Source: Clostridiales bacterium (lineage in GTDB: Bacteria > Bacillota > Clostridia > Christensenellales > Aristaeellaceae). Taken from it: 64,000 nucleotides of DNA. A model generated the notes under the pieces. That model was not told where the DNA came from, made no database searches, and saw nothing but the letters and a program-made list of their open reading frames with translations. A program made the translations under genes and the position numbers. The stretch's first letter is position 1. The number at the start of each line of letters is the position of its first letter. Location: the NCBI GenBank assembly GCA_012520375.1, contig JAAYOH010000015.1, positions 31,239 to 95,238 on the forward strand, written 5' to 3'. This document shows, one piece after another, positions 17,850 through 25,842 of the stretch.

Positions 17850-18545
17850 TTAATGCGTCTGGGCAATGCCCAGGATGATGGGAAGTTCCCGGACACTGCG
17901 GACTTCGTAGCGGATGGGCAGGTCTTGGGGCCTGGCGAGGCCCGTTGGGTTCACCCAGCAGGCATCTGCCCCGGCGTTCCGGGCACAGGCGATGTCGCTT
18001 GTAAGGCTGTCCCCCACCAAAAGCGCCCGGTCCGGGGCAATGCCTCCCAGTTGCTTCAGGGCCTCGTGAACGATCCCGGGATCAGGCTTTGCCACCCCCA
18101 GCTCCTCCGAGATGACAAGGGCCGAGAGGAAGGGAGCGATGGGGGAACCATCGATGCGGCCGTGCTGGATGAAGGCGATGCCGTTGGTCACCGCAGCGAC
18201 GGGAGCGCGGGGCGCCAGGATTTTAAGCGTCTCCAAAGCCCCGGGCAAAAGGATGCTCTCCCGGGACAGGGCGTTCATATAATAGTCCCCCACTGTCACC
18301 GGATCCAAAGGGCTGTCCATGGCCCGGAGGAAGTCCCTGAAGCGCCGGTAGCGCAGTTCCTCCTGGCCCATCTCCCCCCGCTCCAGCGCCCGCCAGCAGG
18401 CGTCGTTGCAAGCCCGGTAACAAGCTGCGGCGCCGGGCAAGTCCAGCCCGAACGCCGGAAGCATGCGGGAGAGGGCCCGTTCCTCGGCAGCGGCAAAGTC
18501 CAGCAGGGTATCGTCGACGTCAAAGAGCAGCGCCTCATACCTCAT
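17850..18545 (-). CDS. HAD-superfamily phosphatase (YjjG-like)
   Basis: A 231-residue haloacid dehalogenase-type hydrolase with a helical cap. Motif I is FDVDDTLLDF, motif II is AVTNGIA, motif III is the lysine in LGVAKPDPGIV, and motif IV is LVGDSLTSDIACARNAGA. It most resembles the YjjG nucleotidase/house-cleaning phosphatase group, but the substrate cannot be read from sequence. Its ATG overlaps the murJ stop (ATGA), so it is co-translated with murJ. Confidence 0.88.
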   Translation of the reverse strand: MRYEALLFDVDDTLLDFAAAEERALSRMLPAFGLDLPGAAACYRACNDACWRALERGEMGQEELRYRRFRDFLRAMDSPLDPVTVGDYYMNALSRESILLPGALETLKILAPRAPVAAVTNGIAFIQHGRIDGSPIAPFLSALVISEELGVAKPDPGIVHEALKQLGGIAPDRALLVGDSLTSDIACARNAGADACWVNPTGLARPQDLPIRYEVRSVRELPIILGIAQTH

Positions 18546-20107
18546 GCCCGCCTCCCCCGAAACCTTTCCACCAGCATATCCTTCAGGGGCGCCAGTTGTT
18601 TCACCCGCTGGGCGGCGAGGGCGGCGAAGTAGATCGCAAGGCTTACGCCCGTGATGAGCGCCAGCCGCAGGAAGGTCTGCACCTTGTCCGTAGCCCCGGG
18701 CACGATGCGGTTCAGGATGAGGGCCGCCCCAAGGCACAGCGCCCCCGCTGCCAGCACCTTGGCAAGCTCCCTCCACAGCTCCCCGCCTGTGAAAGCGCCG
18801 AGACGAAGTCGCAGCAGGGCGGCCAGCACCACGGCGCCCAGGCCGCAGCTGATGGTGGTGGCCAGGGCCAGGCCGTTGACCCCCATGACCCGGGAGAGGA
18901 TCAGGTTCAGGACGATGTTCAGAACCACCGTGAGAAAGGCCACCCGCATGGGAGTTTTGGTGTCCTGTCTGGCGTGGAACGCCCTGTTGAAGACGTCCCG
19001 CAGGCCAAAGCCCAGGATGCCCGCCAGGTAATAGGCGAAGGCGCCGCTGGTGACCACAAGGGAATGCTGATCGAAGCTGCCATGCATATAGGCCAGCCGG
19101 ATGACGTCTACGGACAGCACGCAGCCCACCAAGGTCACGGGCAGCAGGATCATGGACAGCACCTGGGAGGCCTGGTGCAGGACCCGGACGATGCCCTCAT
19201 GGTTTTGTCCCGCCGCTTGTCTTGAAATCTTGGAGAACATAACGGTGGTGAGGGGGAGCGCCAGCACGCCGGTGGCAAAGGTGATCAGGCGGTAGGCATA
19301 GTCCATGGCCGCAGGATCCCCGGGTTCCAGGTACGAACAGATGGATTTGTCGATGACGTGGTTGAGTTCGTTCACCGCCATGCTGAGCAGGGCGGGAAGG
19401 GCCAGCAGCAGCAGTTGCCGCAGCCGCTCGTCCTTGAAGTTGAGGCGAAAATTGCAAAGGATGCCCTTGCCGAGCAAAGGCAGCAGGATGAGCATCTGGA
19501 TGATGCCTGCGGCAAAAACGCCCCAAGCCACCGCCCGGATCCCGTAGCGCCGGGCAAAGAGTACCGTAGCACAGATGACGCACAGCGTCAGGGGAAAACC
19601 GAACAACTGCCCCGCCTTGTATCGCTCATTTGCGTTCAGCACCGAGGAGAAGAGGATGGACAGGATTACGAAGGGCAGGGAGGGCAACATGATCCGGGTG
19701 AGCTGGGCGGTGAGGCGCTGCTTCTCCGGATCAAAGCCCCCGACCACCAGCTTCACCAGGGGTTCCGCCAGCAGCAGCATGATCAAGGCCAAAACCAGGG
19801 AAGCCAAGGCGAAGAACGCGGCGCAGTTGGCGGCAAAACGGTCCGCCGCGAGCCGGCTCTCCCGGTCCCTTGCGGATACGTACAGGGGAACCACGGTGGA
19901 GGTTATGCAGGAGGACAGGAGCAGAACGGGCACATAAAACAGGGTGTAGGCCGACGCATAGGCGTCCCGTTCCATGCCGGTGCCGAAATACCCGGCGCTG
20001 ATGATATCCCGGGCGAATCCGCACAGCTTGCTGAACAGGATGATCAAGGTGACGCCCAGGGTGGTGCGCACCGTCTTTTTCTCGCTTTCAAAAGCTTTCT
20101 TTGGCAT
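18542..20107 (-). CDS. murJ: Lipid II flippase MurJ
   Basis: A 521-residue polytopic membrane protein of the MVF/MurJ family, which moves lipid-linked peptidoglycan precursors across the membrane. It shows the N-terminal LFSKLCGFARDIISAGYFG motif, a set of about 14 hydrophobic segments, and the typical YYLAGILGFGLRDVFNRAFHA region. I set the start at 20107 (MPKKAFESEK) because GGGAGG is 7 nt upstream, whereas the earlier ATG touches it. A HAD phosphatase follows with a 4-nt overlap. Confidence 0.93.
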   Translation of the reverse strand: MPKKAFESEKKTVRTTLGVTLIILFSKLCGFARDIISAGYFGTGMERDAYASAYTLFYVPVLLLSSCITSTVVPLYVSARDRESRLAADRFAANCAAFFALASLVLALIMLLLAEPLVKLVVGGFDPEKQRLTAQLTRIMLPSLPFVILSILFSSVLNANERYKAGQLFGFPLTLCVICATVLFARRYGIRAVAWGVFAAGIIQMLILLPLLGKGILCNFRLNFKDERLRQLLLLALPALLSMAVNELNHVIDKSICSYLEPGDPAAMDYAYRLITFATGVLALPLTTVMFSKISRQAAGQNHEGIVRVLHQASQVLSMILLPVTLVGCVLSVDVIRLAYMHGSFDQHSLVVTSGAFAYYLAGILGFGLRDVFNRAFHARQDTKTPMRVAFLTVVLNIVLNLILSRVMGVNGLALATTISCGLGAVVLAALLRLRLGAFTGGELWRELAKVLAAGALCLGAALILNRIVPGATDKVQTFLRLALITGVSLAIYFAALAAQRVKQLAPLKDMLVERFRGRRA

Positions 20108-20279
20108 TCCCATTCCTCCCTTTTCCGCGGCCATTTAGTATACCATATTTTGTCAGCCGTAGCAAATGAAACTCGCTCATGATTCTTTTCTCCCTTTGTT
20201 TGGCTGACTTCGCCGTGCCGCTTTCACATTGATTTAGCCTCTGTTTCCAAACCTTAGCAGTACATTCCTGGATGTTTCG

Positions 20280-20288
20280 TGCTATAAT
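20280..20288 (+). promoter_or_regulatory. Extended -10 promoter upstream of ktrB
   Basis: TGCTATAAT is a perfect -10 with TG extension, but no clear -35. About 115 nt of leader separate it from ktrB. I looked there for a c-di-AMP (ydaO-type) riboswitch, common upstream of Ktr genes, and did not recognise one. Confidence 0.6.
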
Positions 20289-20404
20289 ACGCGGGCAGTG
20301 GATAGGAGGGTGCTGCTTTCATTGCCGCGTCGGGCCCCTGTCCGAAGCGTTGGGAGAAAGCCGTTGATCTATTGGAAAACATCGGAAAGAAAAGGTTATG
20401 GGAA

Positions 20405-21727
20405 ATGATGAAGGTTCGTCGATTCACGCTGACGCCCTTGCAGATCCTGTCTATTGGATTTGCATTGGTTATTCTTATTGGCGGGATTCTGCTGACGCTG
20501 CCGGTGTGCAGCCGCGATGGAAACGGGCTGCCGTTTGTAGACGCCCTGTTCACCTCCACCTCGGCCACCTGCGTCACGGGGCTGGTCCTGTGCGACACCT
20601 ACACCCAGTTCAGCGGAGTAGGCCAGGCGGCGATCCTGTGCCTGATCCAGGTGGGCGGCTTGGGATTCGTGACCGTGGGGATCTTGCTGCCCATGGCGTT
20701 GGGGAAGCGCATTGGCCTGCGGGAGCGCTCTTTGATGAAGGAGTCCATCGGAGCGCTGAAAATCGGCGGCATCGTACGGTTGGTGCGCAAAGCGGTATTC
20801 GGTACGCTGCTGCTGGAACTCATCGGCGCAGTGGTGCTTTGGATCCGGTTTGCCCGGGACATGGGACCGGTCTCCGCGCTGTGGGCCGGCGTATTCCATT
20901 CGGTATCCGCGTTCTGCAACGCAGGGTTTGATATCCTGGGACGCAACGTTCCCTTCGGCTCGCTGACAAACTATGTGGGCGACGTCACGGTGAATGTGAC
21001 CATCATGGCCTTGATCGTGGTGGGCGGCTTGGGGTTTATCGTGTGGGACGATGTGCTGATCCACCGCCACCACGTGCGCCGCTACGCGCTGCACACCAAG
21101 ATCGTGCTGTCGGTCACGGCGGCGCTGATTGCGCTGGGCGCTTTGCTGTTCTACTTCATGGAGGCAGATGCCGCGTTTGCGGGACTATCCGCTGAGGATC
21201 GGGTGCTCGCCGCGCTGTTTCAATCCGTGTCGCCCAGGACCGCCGGCTTCAATACCGTGGATTTGGGGAAACTCAGCGAAAGCGGCTCCATCCTGACCAT
21301 GTTTCTGATGATGGTGGGCGCGTCCCCCGGCTCCACCGGCGGCGGCTTGAAGACCACGGTATTCTTTGTGATGGTGTGTTCGATGCTGGCATACCTGCGC
21401 AGCCGGGATTCCATCAACGTATTCAACCGCAAGATCGAGCCGCAGGCAGTGCAGCGCGCGTTCAACAGCGCCATGCTGTACCTCCTGTTGGCGGTATCCG
21501 GCGCCCTGGTGATTGCCCTGCAGGGCGTCCCCGCCTCGGATGCGATGTTCGAAGCGCTGTCTGCCATTGGCACCGTAGGCCTGAGCAAGGGCGTTACGCC
21601 GGGGCTGACCCTGCTGTCGAAGGTTGTCGTGATTCTCTTGATGTATTCCGGACGCGTGGGCAGCATATCCGTATTGATGGCGGTGACGGACCGCCGCATC
21701 AAGACCCAGATCAACCATGTCGAATAA
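20405..21727 (+). CDS. ktrB: KtrB/TrkH-type potassium channel subunit
   Basis: A 440-residue membrane subunit with four pseudo-repeats, each with a pore loop: TSTSATCVTGL, SVSAFCNAGFD, SVSPRTAGFN and ALSAIGTVGLS. The glycine in each forms the K+ selectivity filter. The loop MMVGASPGSTGGGLKT is the intramembrane gate region. I placed the start at 20405 (AAAAGG about 9 nt upstream; 20408 is equally possible) rather than a TTG at 20372. The RCK subunit ktrA follows 39 nt downstream. Confidence 0.93.
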   Translation: MMKVRRFTLTPLQILSIGFALVILIGGILLTLPVCSRDGNGLPFVDALFTSTSATCVTGLVLCDTYTQFSGVGQAAILCLIQVGGLGFVTVGILLPMALGKRIGLRERSLMKESIGALKIGGIVRLVRKAVFGTLLLELIGAVVLWIRFARDMGPVSALWAGVFHSVSAFCNAGFDILGRNVPFGSLTNYVGDVTVNVTIMALIVVGGLGFIVWDDVLIHRHHVRRYALHTKIVLSVTAALIALGALLFYFMEADAAFAGLSAEDRVLAALFQSVSPRTAGFNTVDLGKLSESGSILTMFLMMVGASPGSTGGGLKTTVFFVMVCSMLAYLRSRDSINVFNRKIEPQAVQRAFNSAMLYLLLAVSGALVIALQGVPASDAMFEALSAIGTVGLSKGVTPGLTLLSKVVVILLMYSGRVGSISVLMAVTDRRIKTQINHVE

Positions 21728-21766
21728 AAGATCATCGTCTGATTCGTGATAGGAGGGAACATTGGT

Positions 21767-22420
21767 ATGAAATCCATGCTGGTGATAGGCGTCGGCCGGT
21801 TTGGCAGGCATTTGAGCATTCGCCTGGCGGAGCTGGGGAACGAAGTGATGGTGGTGGACAAGGACGAGGACAAGGTCGCGCACATCGCGCCCTTCGTGAC
21901 CACTGCGGAGGTAGCCGATTGCCAGGACGAAGAGGTGCTGAAGGCGCTGGGCGTGACCAACTTCGACGTGTGCTTCGTGTGCGTGAGCGCTGATTTCCAG
22001 TCGTCCCTGGAGATCACGATGATGCTGAAGGAACTGGGGGCAAAGTACATTGTCGCCAAAACCGACCGCGAAAAGCAGGGCAAGTTTTTGGAGAAAATCG
22101 GCGCGGACGAGGTGGTCCACGCAGAAAAACAGATTGCCCAGCGGCTCGCGATGCGGTACAGCGTGAAGAACCTGTTCGACTACATCGAGTTGTCACAGGA
22201 CTACGCGATCCTGGAGATCAAGGTCCCCAGGGACTGGGTGGGGCACTCGATCCGCGATCTGGAAGTGCGCACGCGGTTTCACGTGAACGTTTTGGGGTAT
22301 AAAAATGAGGACAAGCGGTTGATCCCGGTGCTCAAGGCGGATCACGTGTTTCAAGCCGACGAGCATCTTTTGATCGCCGGCCTCACCAGCGACATGGCGC
22401 GCCTCACAGCACGCGGGTAG
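21767..22420 (+). CDS. ktrA: KtrA/TrkA-type RCK regulatory subunit
   Basis: A 217-residue cytoplasmic ring subunit gating KtrB. The RCK_N Rossmann domain has VIGVGRFGRHLSIRL with the acidic VVDKDEDKV for nucleotide ribose binding. RCK_C covers about residues 135-217 (EIKVPRDWVGHSIRDLEVR...). ATP/ADP binding at RCK_N and possibly c-di-AMP at RCK_C control the channel in this family. AGGAGGG precedes the ATG at 21767. Confidence 0.95.
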   Translation: MKSMLVIGVGRFGRHLSIRLAELGNEVMVVDKDEDKVAHIAPFVTTAEVADCQDEEVLKALGVTNFDVCFVCVSADFQSSLEITMMLKELGAKYIVAKTDREKQGKFLEKIGADEVVHAEKQIAQRLAMRYSVKNLFDYIELSQDYAILEIKVPRDWVGHSIRDLEVRTRFHVNVLGYKNEDKRLIPVLKADHVFQADEHLLIAGLTSDMARLTARG

Positions 22421-22508
22421 CGGGGCAAAGCAAATCTGCGGATCTCAGAGCCGATGGAAGGCCTCTTTCCGCACAGGTTGCTCGTTCCGTTTCTTTCATC
22501 AGTTCATT

Positions 22509-22545
22509 GGGCTGCCCCGGCCGTCAGGCTGGGACAGCCCGCCTT
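22509..22545 (+). terminator. Probable terminator after ktrA
   Basis: GGGCTGCCCC and GGGACAGCCC form a 10-bp stem with one mismatch, followed by GCCTTTTCC. The T-tract is short. The rest of 22421-22667 has no recognisable gene. Confidence 0.5.
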
Positions 22546-22667
22546 TTCCCCGGCCGGGAAAGCGCCCCCAAGGAAAATCATCTCGCCGCACTTCGGGGCC
22601 CCAGAAACATTTCCCCGCCTCCCGTTGCCTCTTCCTGCGCCGTCCGGACAGGGGGACAAGTCCTCCC

Positions 22668-22697
22668 TTGCAAAACCGCCCTTTTTAATGGTACAAT
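22668..22697 (+). promoter_or_regulatory. Promoter upstream of the ECF sigma gene
   Basis: TTGCAA (22668-22673), an 18-nt spacer and TACAAT (22692-22697). It looks like a housekeeping promoter. I see no obvious AAC/CGT-type ECF autoregulated promoter. Confidence 0.65.
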
Positions 22698-22807
22698 AGA
22701 AGCCGGAAAAAGATGCAACCAAGCGGCTCCGGCCGCGTCTAACTACACGAGCCTGGATCGACCCCTCTTTCGGGGATCGACCCGGTCCCATTTGCGAGGT
22801 GAAAGCA

Positions 22808-23389
22808 TTGCAGGCCACCAACGAGCAGACCCTGATCCAGCAGGCCACCCGCGGAGACCATGCCGCTTTCGAGTCCCTGATGCGTCAACATGAAAGCCGC
22901 ATGTATGCCGTGGCCCTCCGCATGTGCGCCAATCGGGAGGATGCCCAGGACTGCCTCCAGGAAGCCATGCTCCGGGTATATCGGGCCATCGGGGGCTTCA
23001 AAGGACAGTCATCCTTCGGAACCTGGGTGTATCGGGTCACCATGAACACCTGCCTGGACGAACTGCGGCGGCGCAAGGTGCGGGCCGCCTCCTCCCTGGA
23101 CCAGCTGGTGGACAGCGGATGGATGCCCGCAGACGAAGGACAAACCCCGGAACAGTACTCCATCGCATCGGAGCAGCGTCGCTTCCTGGAGAAAGCCATC
23201 GCTTCCCTGCCCGAGGACATGCGGGCGGCCATCGTGCTGCGGGACGTGCAGGGTTTCAGCTACGAGGAGATCGCCCGGATCCTGGAAGCCAATGTGGGGA
23301 CCATCAAATCCCGGATCAGCAGGGGCAGGGGAAAACTCCGGGAAATCCTGTACAAACATCCGGAACTTTTCGGTAGGTACCCAGTCTAA
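22808..23389 (+). CDS. ECF-type RNA polymerase sigma factor
   Basis: A 193-residue sigma factor with region 2 (LMRQHESRMYAVALRM, DAQDCLQEAMLRVYRAI, FGTWVYRVTMNTCLDELRRR) and region 4 (LPEDMRAAIVLRDVQGFSYE, IAxxLExNVGTIKSRISRGR). The TTG at 22808 sits 6 nt after GAGGTG and is preferred to the GTG at 22799. The next gene encodes a membrane-anchored zinc-finger protein that fits as its anti-sigma factor. The target regulon is unknown. Confidence 0.92.
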   Translation: MQATNEQTLIQQATRGDHAAFESLMRQHESRMYAVALRMCANREDAQDCLQEAMLRVYRAIGGFKGQSSFGTWVYRVTMNTCLDELRRRKVRAASSLDQLVDSGWMPADEGQTPEQYSIASEQRRFLEKAIASLPEDMRAAIVLRDVQGFSYEEIARILEANVGTIKSRISRGRGKLREILYKHPELFGRYPV

Positions 23390-23412
23390 TGGAGGAGGAA
23401 GGAGGGGAGCGT

Positions 23413-24567
23413 ATGGAGAAGCCCATCACTTGCAAGTATTTCGGAAACCATCTCGATGCTTATCTGGACAGCGAGCTGGACCGGGCAACCCGGCTCAAGA
23501 TGGAGCTGCATGCCGACCGGTGCCCGGAATGCGGTGAAAAGCTGGAATACATGACGCGCCTCTTGATCATGTGTGCCGAGATGGACGAGGGCTTGTCCGT
23601 CCCCCTGGAAGCCCAGGCGGCCTGGCGTGCCGCCATACGGGAGAGTAAACCCACAGCGCCCCGAAAATACCCCGTTGCCCGCTGGGTCGGGGGGATCGCT
23701 GCGGCCCTGGTTTTGCTGATCGGCGGCACCTTCACCTACCGCATGGGCGGACAATCCCCGGCGGATTTCATCGCCCCCAATGCCCCGGTGATGAAGGCGG
23801 CGCCCGCCTACTACGCCCTGGTCCAGGAGAACGAAGCGACCCTGCGCCTGGCGTCAGACGGCGAGGCAGAAGAAGTCCGAACCGTCATCCACGAGGATAT
23901 TGCCCGGCCGGTGATGCTGCGCAGCGCAGAGCGCAGATTGGAAACAGAGGATCTGGAAGCCGGGCTGCAGGGCATTGCCGACCTGGTGGACGAATATGAA
24001 GGCTATTTTGAGCAATCCACCGTGGACGAAGACAGCGCCCAACTGACGGTCCGGGTTCCCACCCAGGATCTGGATGCCTTCCTCAGCGCCTTGGATGCAG
24101 TGGGTACCGTCACCTTCAAGAACGACGGCATCGAAGACATCTCCGACCGCTTCTACGACGCCCGGGCCCGTCTGGACAGCTACCGGGTCCAGCTGAAACG
24201 GCTGGATCAGCTCATGGGCAGCGCGGGCAGCCTCGAAGATATGGCATTTCTGGAAGACAAGCGCACCGAAGTGCTGCAGGTCATCGACTCCCTGGAAGGG
24301 CAATTGGCGGGCTGGGAGGGCCGGGTAGAACAGTCTACCGTGTACGTCACCCTCGCGAAGTCCGGCGCCGCCTCCCCGGGGGATCTCGGGCAGCGGGTCA
24401 AGGCAGCCTTCGCGGATGCCCTGGAATGGTTCAAGGCCTTCTGCCAGGACGCCCTCGTGGTGCTGGTCCGGGCATCCCCCGCACTGGTGCTGCTGGTTCC
24501 CCTGGTCATCCTGATCTGCCTCATCGTATGGGCCGTCAACAAGAGAAAACGCCAGAAGAAACAGTGA
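23413..24567 (+). CDS. Membrane anti-sigma factor with ZAS zinc finger and DUF4349
   Basis: A 384-residue protein. The N-terminal cytoplasmic ZAS zinc finger has H33, C37 and C40 (ELHADRCPEC). A membrane helix lies at about 91-108, then a large extracytoplasmic DUF4349 domain with a coiled-coil centre, then a second membrane helix near 350-375 and a basic tail (KRKRQKK). ZAS domains hold ECF sigma factors inactive, so this is probably the cognate anti-sigma with an envelope-sensing outer domain. GGAGGGG precedes the ATG at 23413; another ATG at 23389 overlaps the sigma stop. Confidence 0.85.
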   Translation: MEKPITCKYFGNHLDAYLDSELDRATRLKMELHADRCPECGEKLEYMTRLLIMCAEMDEGLSVPLEAQAAWRAAIRESKPTAPRKYPVARWVGGIAAALVLLIGGTFTYRMGGQSPADFIAPNAPVMKAAPAYYALVQENEATLRLASDGEAEEVRTVIHEDIARPVMLRSAERRLETEDLEAGLQGIADLVDEYEGYFEQSTVDEDSAQLTVRVPTQDLDAFLSALDAVGTVTFKNDGIEDISDRFYDARARLDSYRVQLKRLDQLMGSAGSLEDMAFLEDKRTEVLQVIDSLEGQLAGWEGRVEQSTVYVTLAKSGAASPGDLGQRVKAAFADALEWFKAFCQDALVVLVRASPALVLLVPLVILICLIVWAVNKRKRQKKQ

Positions 24568-24580
24568 CCCGATCACAAGG

Positions 24581-24614
24581 AAAAAAGGGGCTGTTTGGCA
24601 TCAGTCCCTTTTTT
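24581..24614 (+). terminator. Terminator after the anti-sigma gene
   Basis: AAAAAAGGGGCTG pairs with CAGTCCCTTTTTT, giving an A/T-flanked intrinsic terminator. The next gene starts 33 nt later, so some read-through is likely. Confidence 0.75.
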
Positions 24615-24646
24615 ATACAAACGTAAGATAACGGAGGTGATCTACC

Positions 24647-25327
24647 ATGAAAAAATGCATGACCCTGGTCCTGATCCTTTGCCTCACCCTCTTCAGCGTC
24701 GCCCTGGCCGGAACGTCCGTCACCGGCGTCGGAAGCGGCGAAGTAAGACTGAATCCCGACATGGCCGTCCTGAACCTGGGCGTTTCCGCCACGGAAAAGG
24801 AAATGGCCGACGCCCTGGCCAAAGTGAACAGCAGCCTGGCCAGTCTCCGGGAAGCGCTGAACAGCAAGGGCATCGGGGAAGGAGATATCGCGGTGAGCGA
24901 CATCTATATGTATCCCCAGTACGACTACGATTACTCCTCCGAAGGCCGCATCATAGGCTACAACGTTTCCCACCAGATCAGCGTCACGGTTCGGGACGTC
25001 TCTGCCCTGGGCGCCCTGATCGACTGCTCGGTTTCGTCCGGCGCCACCCAGTTGAACGGGGTGAGCTTCAATTCCTCCCAATATCAGGAGGCCTACCTGA
25101 AGGCCCTGGCCCTGGCGGTACAGGATGCCAGGGAGCGGGCAGAGGTCATGGCCGAGGCCGCCGGGCTCGCCATCACGGGCCTTACAGCCCTCACCGAGGG
25201 CGGATCGTCATCCTACTACGACCGGCAAGTTGTGTACGCGGAAAAAGGCGCTGGTGATGAAACCCAGGTGGACGTCGGCGCCATGAGCATCCAGGCCAGC
25301 GTGACCGCCGTGTTTGATGCGGAATAG
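24647..25327 (+). CDS. Secreted SIMPL-domain (DUF541) protein
   Basis: A 226-residue protein with a signal peptide (MKKCMTLVLILCLTLFSVALA, cleavage after ALA) and a SIMPL/DUF541 domain filling the mature part. Typical features are SVTGVGSGEVRLNPDMAVL at the start and RERAEVMAEAAGL before the end. The family includes BP26/OMP28 and YggE, oligomeric envelope proteins linked loosely to oxidative or membrane stress. It follows the ECF sigma/anti-sigma pair, so membership in that stress response is plausible but unproven. Confidence 0.88.
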   Translation: MKKCMTLVLILCLTLFSVALAGTSVTGVGSGEVRLNPDMAVLNLGVSATEKEMADALAKVNSSLASLREALNSKGIGEGDIAVSDIYMYPQYDYDYSSEGRIIGYNVSHQISVTVRDVSALGALIDCSVSSGATQLNGVSFNSSQYQEAYLKALALAVQDARERAEVMAEAAGLAITGLTALTEGGSSSYYDRQVVYAEKGAGDETQVDVGAMSIQASVTAVFDAE

Positions 25328-25407
25328 AGCGCGGGACTTTTGACGGGATGATCGCAGAGTGTCAACTTTGTCCTGCCTTGTAAGGGAATCCGCGTGGGAG
25401 GCCATGG

Positions 25408-25836
25408 ATGCGCTTGTTTGACCGGAGTTTTTGGTGGTTCATGCTGATCGGCACGGGCAACACCCTGCTCTCCTTTTTCATCATGCAGGGGATGTACGCC
25501 CTCGGCTGGGGGGGATACTGGCAGTCCAGCGCCTTCGCCTTTGCCCTGACCAGCGCACTCAGTTTTTTCCTGAACAAGCGTTTCGCCTTCCAAAACCATG
25601 ATGGCCTGCTGGGAACCGGACTGCGCTTTGCCCTGGTCATCGCCCTGTGTTACCTGTTCGCCTATTCCGTGGCGCGCCCCCTCACCGCCCGGCTGTTGAG
25701 GGGGTTGCTGCCCGGCCCGGTGGATCAGGCAGCCATGCTGGTGGGGCAGATCCTCTTCACAGGGGCCAATTACCTGGGCCAGCGCTTCTTTGTCTTCGCC
25801 AAGAGAGCCAAGAAACCAACCGACAAAAAGGGGTGA
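25408..25836 (+). CDS. GtrA-family membrane protein
   Basis: A 142-residue protein with four predicted membrane helices and the GtrA signature GTGNTLLSFFIMQGMY and SFFLNKRFAFQN. GtrA-like proteins are thought to help flip or present polyprenyl-linked sugars for cell-surface glycosylation. A matching DPM/GtrB-type glycosyltransferase is encoded far away at 53953-54933, not beside it. GGGAGG precedes the ATG. It lies 6 nt upstream of the peptidoglycan-binding protein. Confidence 0.88.
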   Translation: MRLFDRSFWWFMLIGTGNTLLSFFIMQGMYALGWGGYWQSSAFAFALTSALSFFLNKRFAFQNHDGLLGTGLRFALVIALCYLFAYSVARPLTARLLRGLLPGPVDQAAMLVGQILFTGANYLGQRFFVFAKRAKKPTDKKG

Positions 25837-25842
25837 ATAACC

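Noticed and set aside
20180..20404. c-di-AMP riboswitch upstream of ktrB
   Set aside because: No ydaO-type conserved segments found; only an extended -10 promoter and an unstructured-looking leader.
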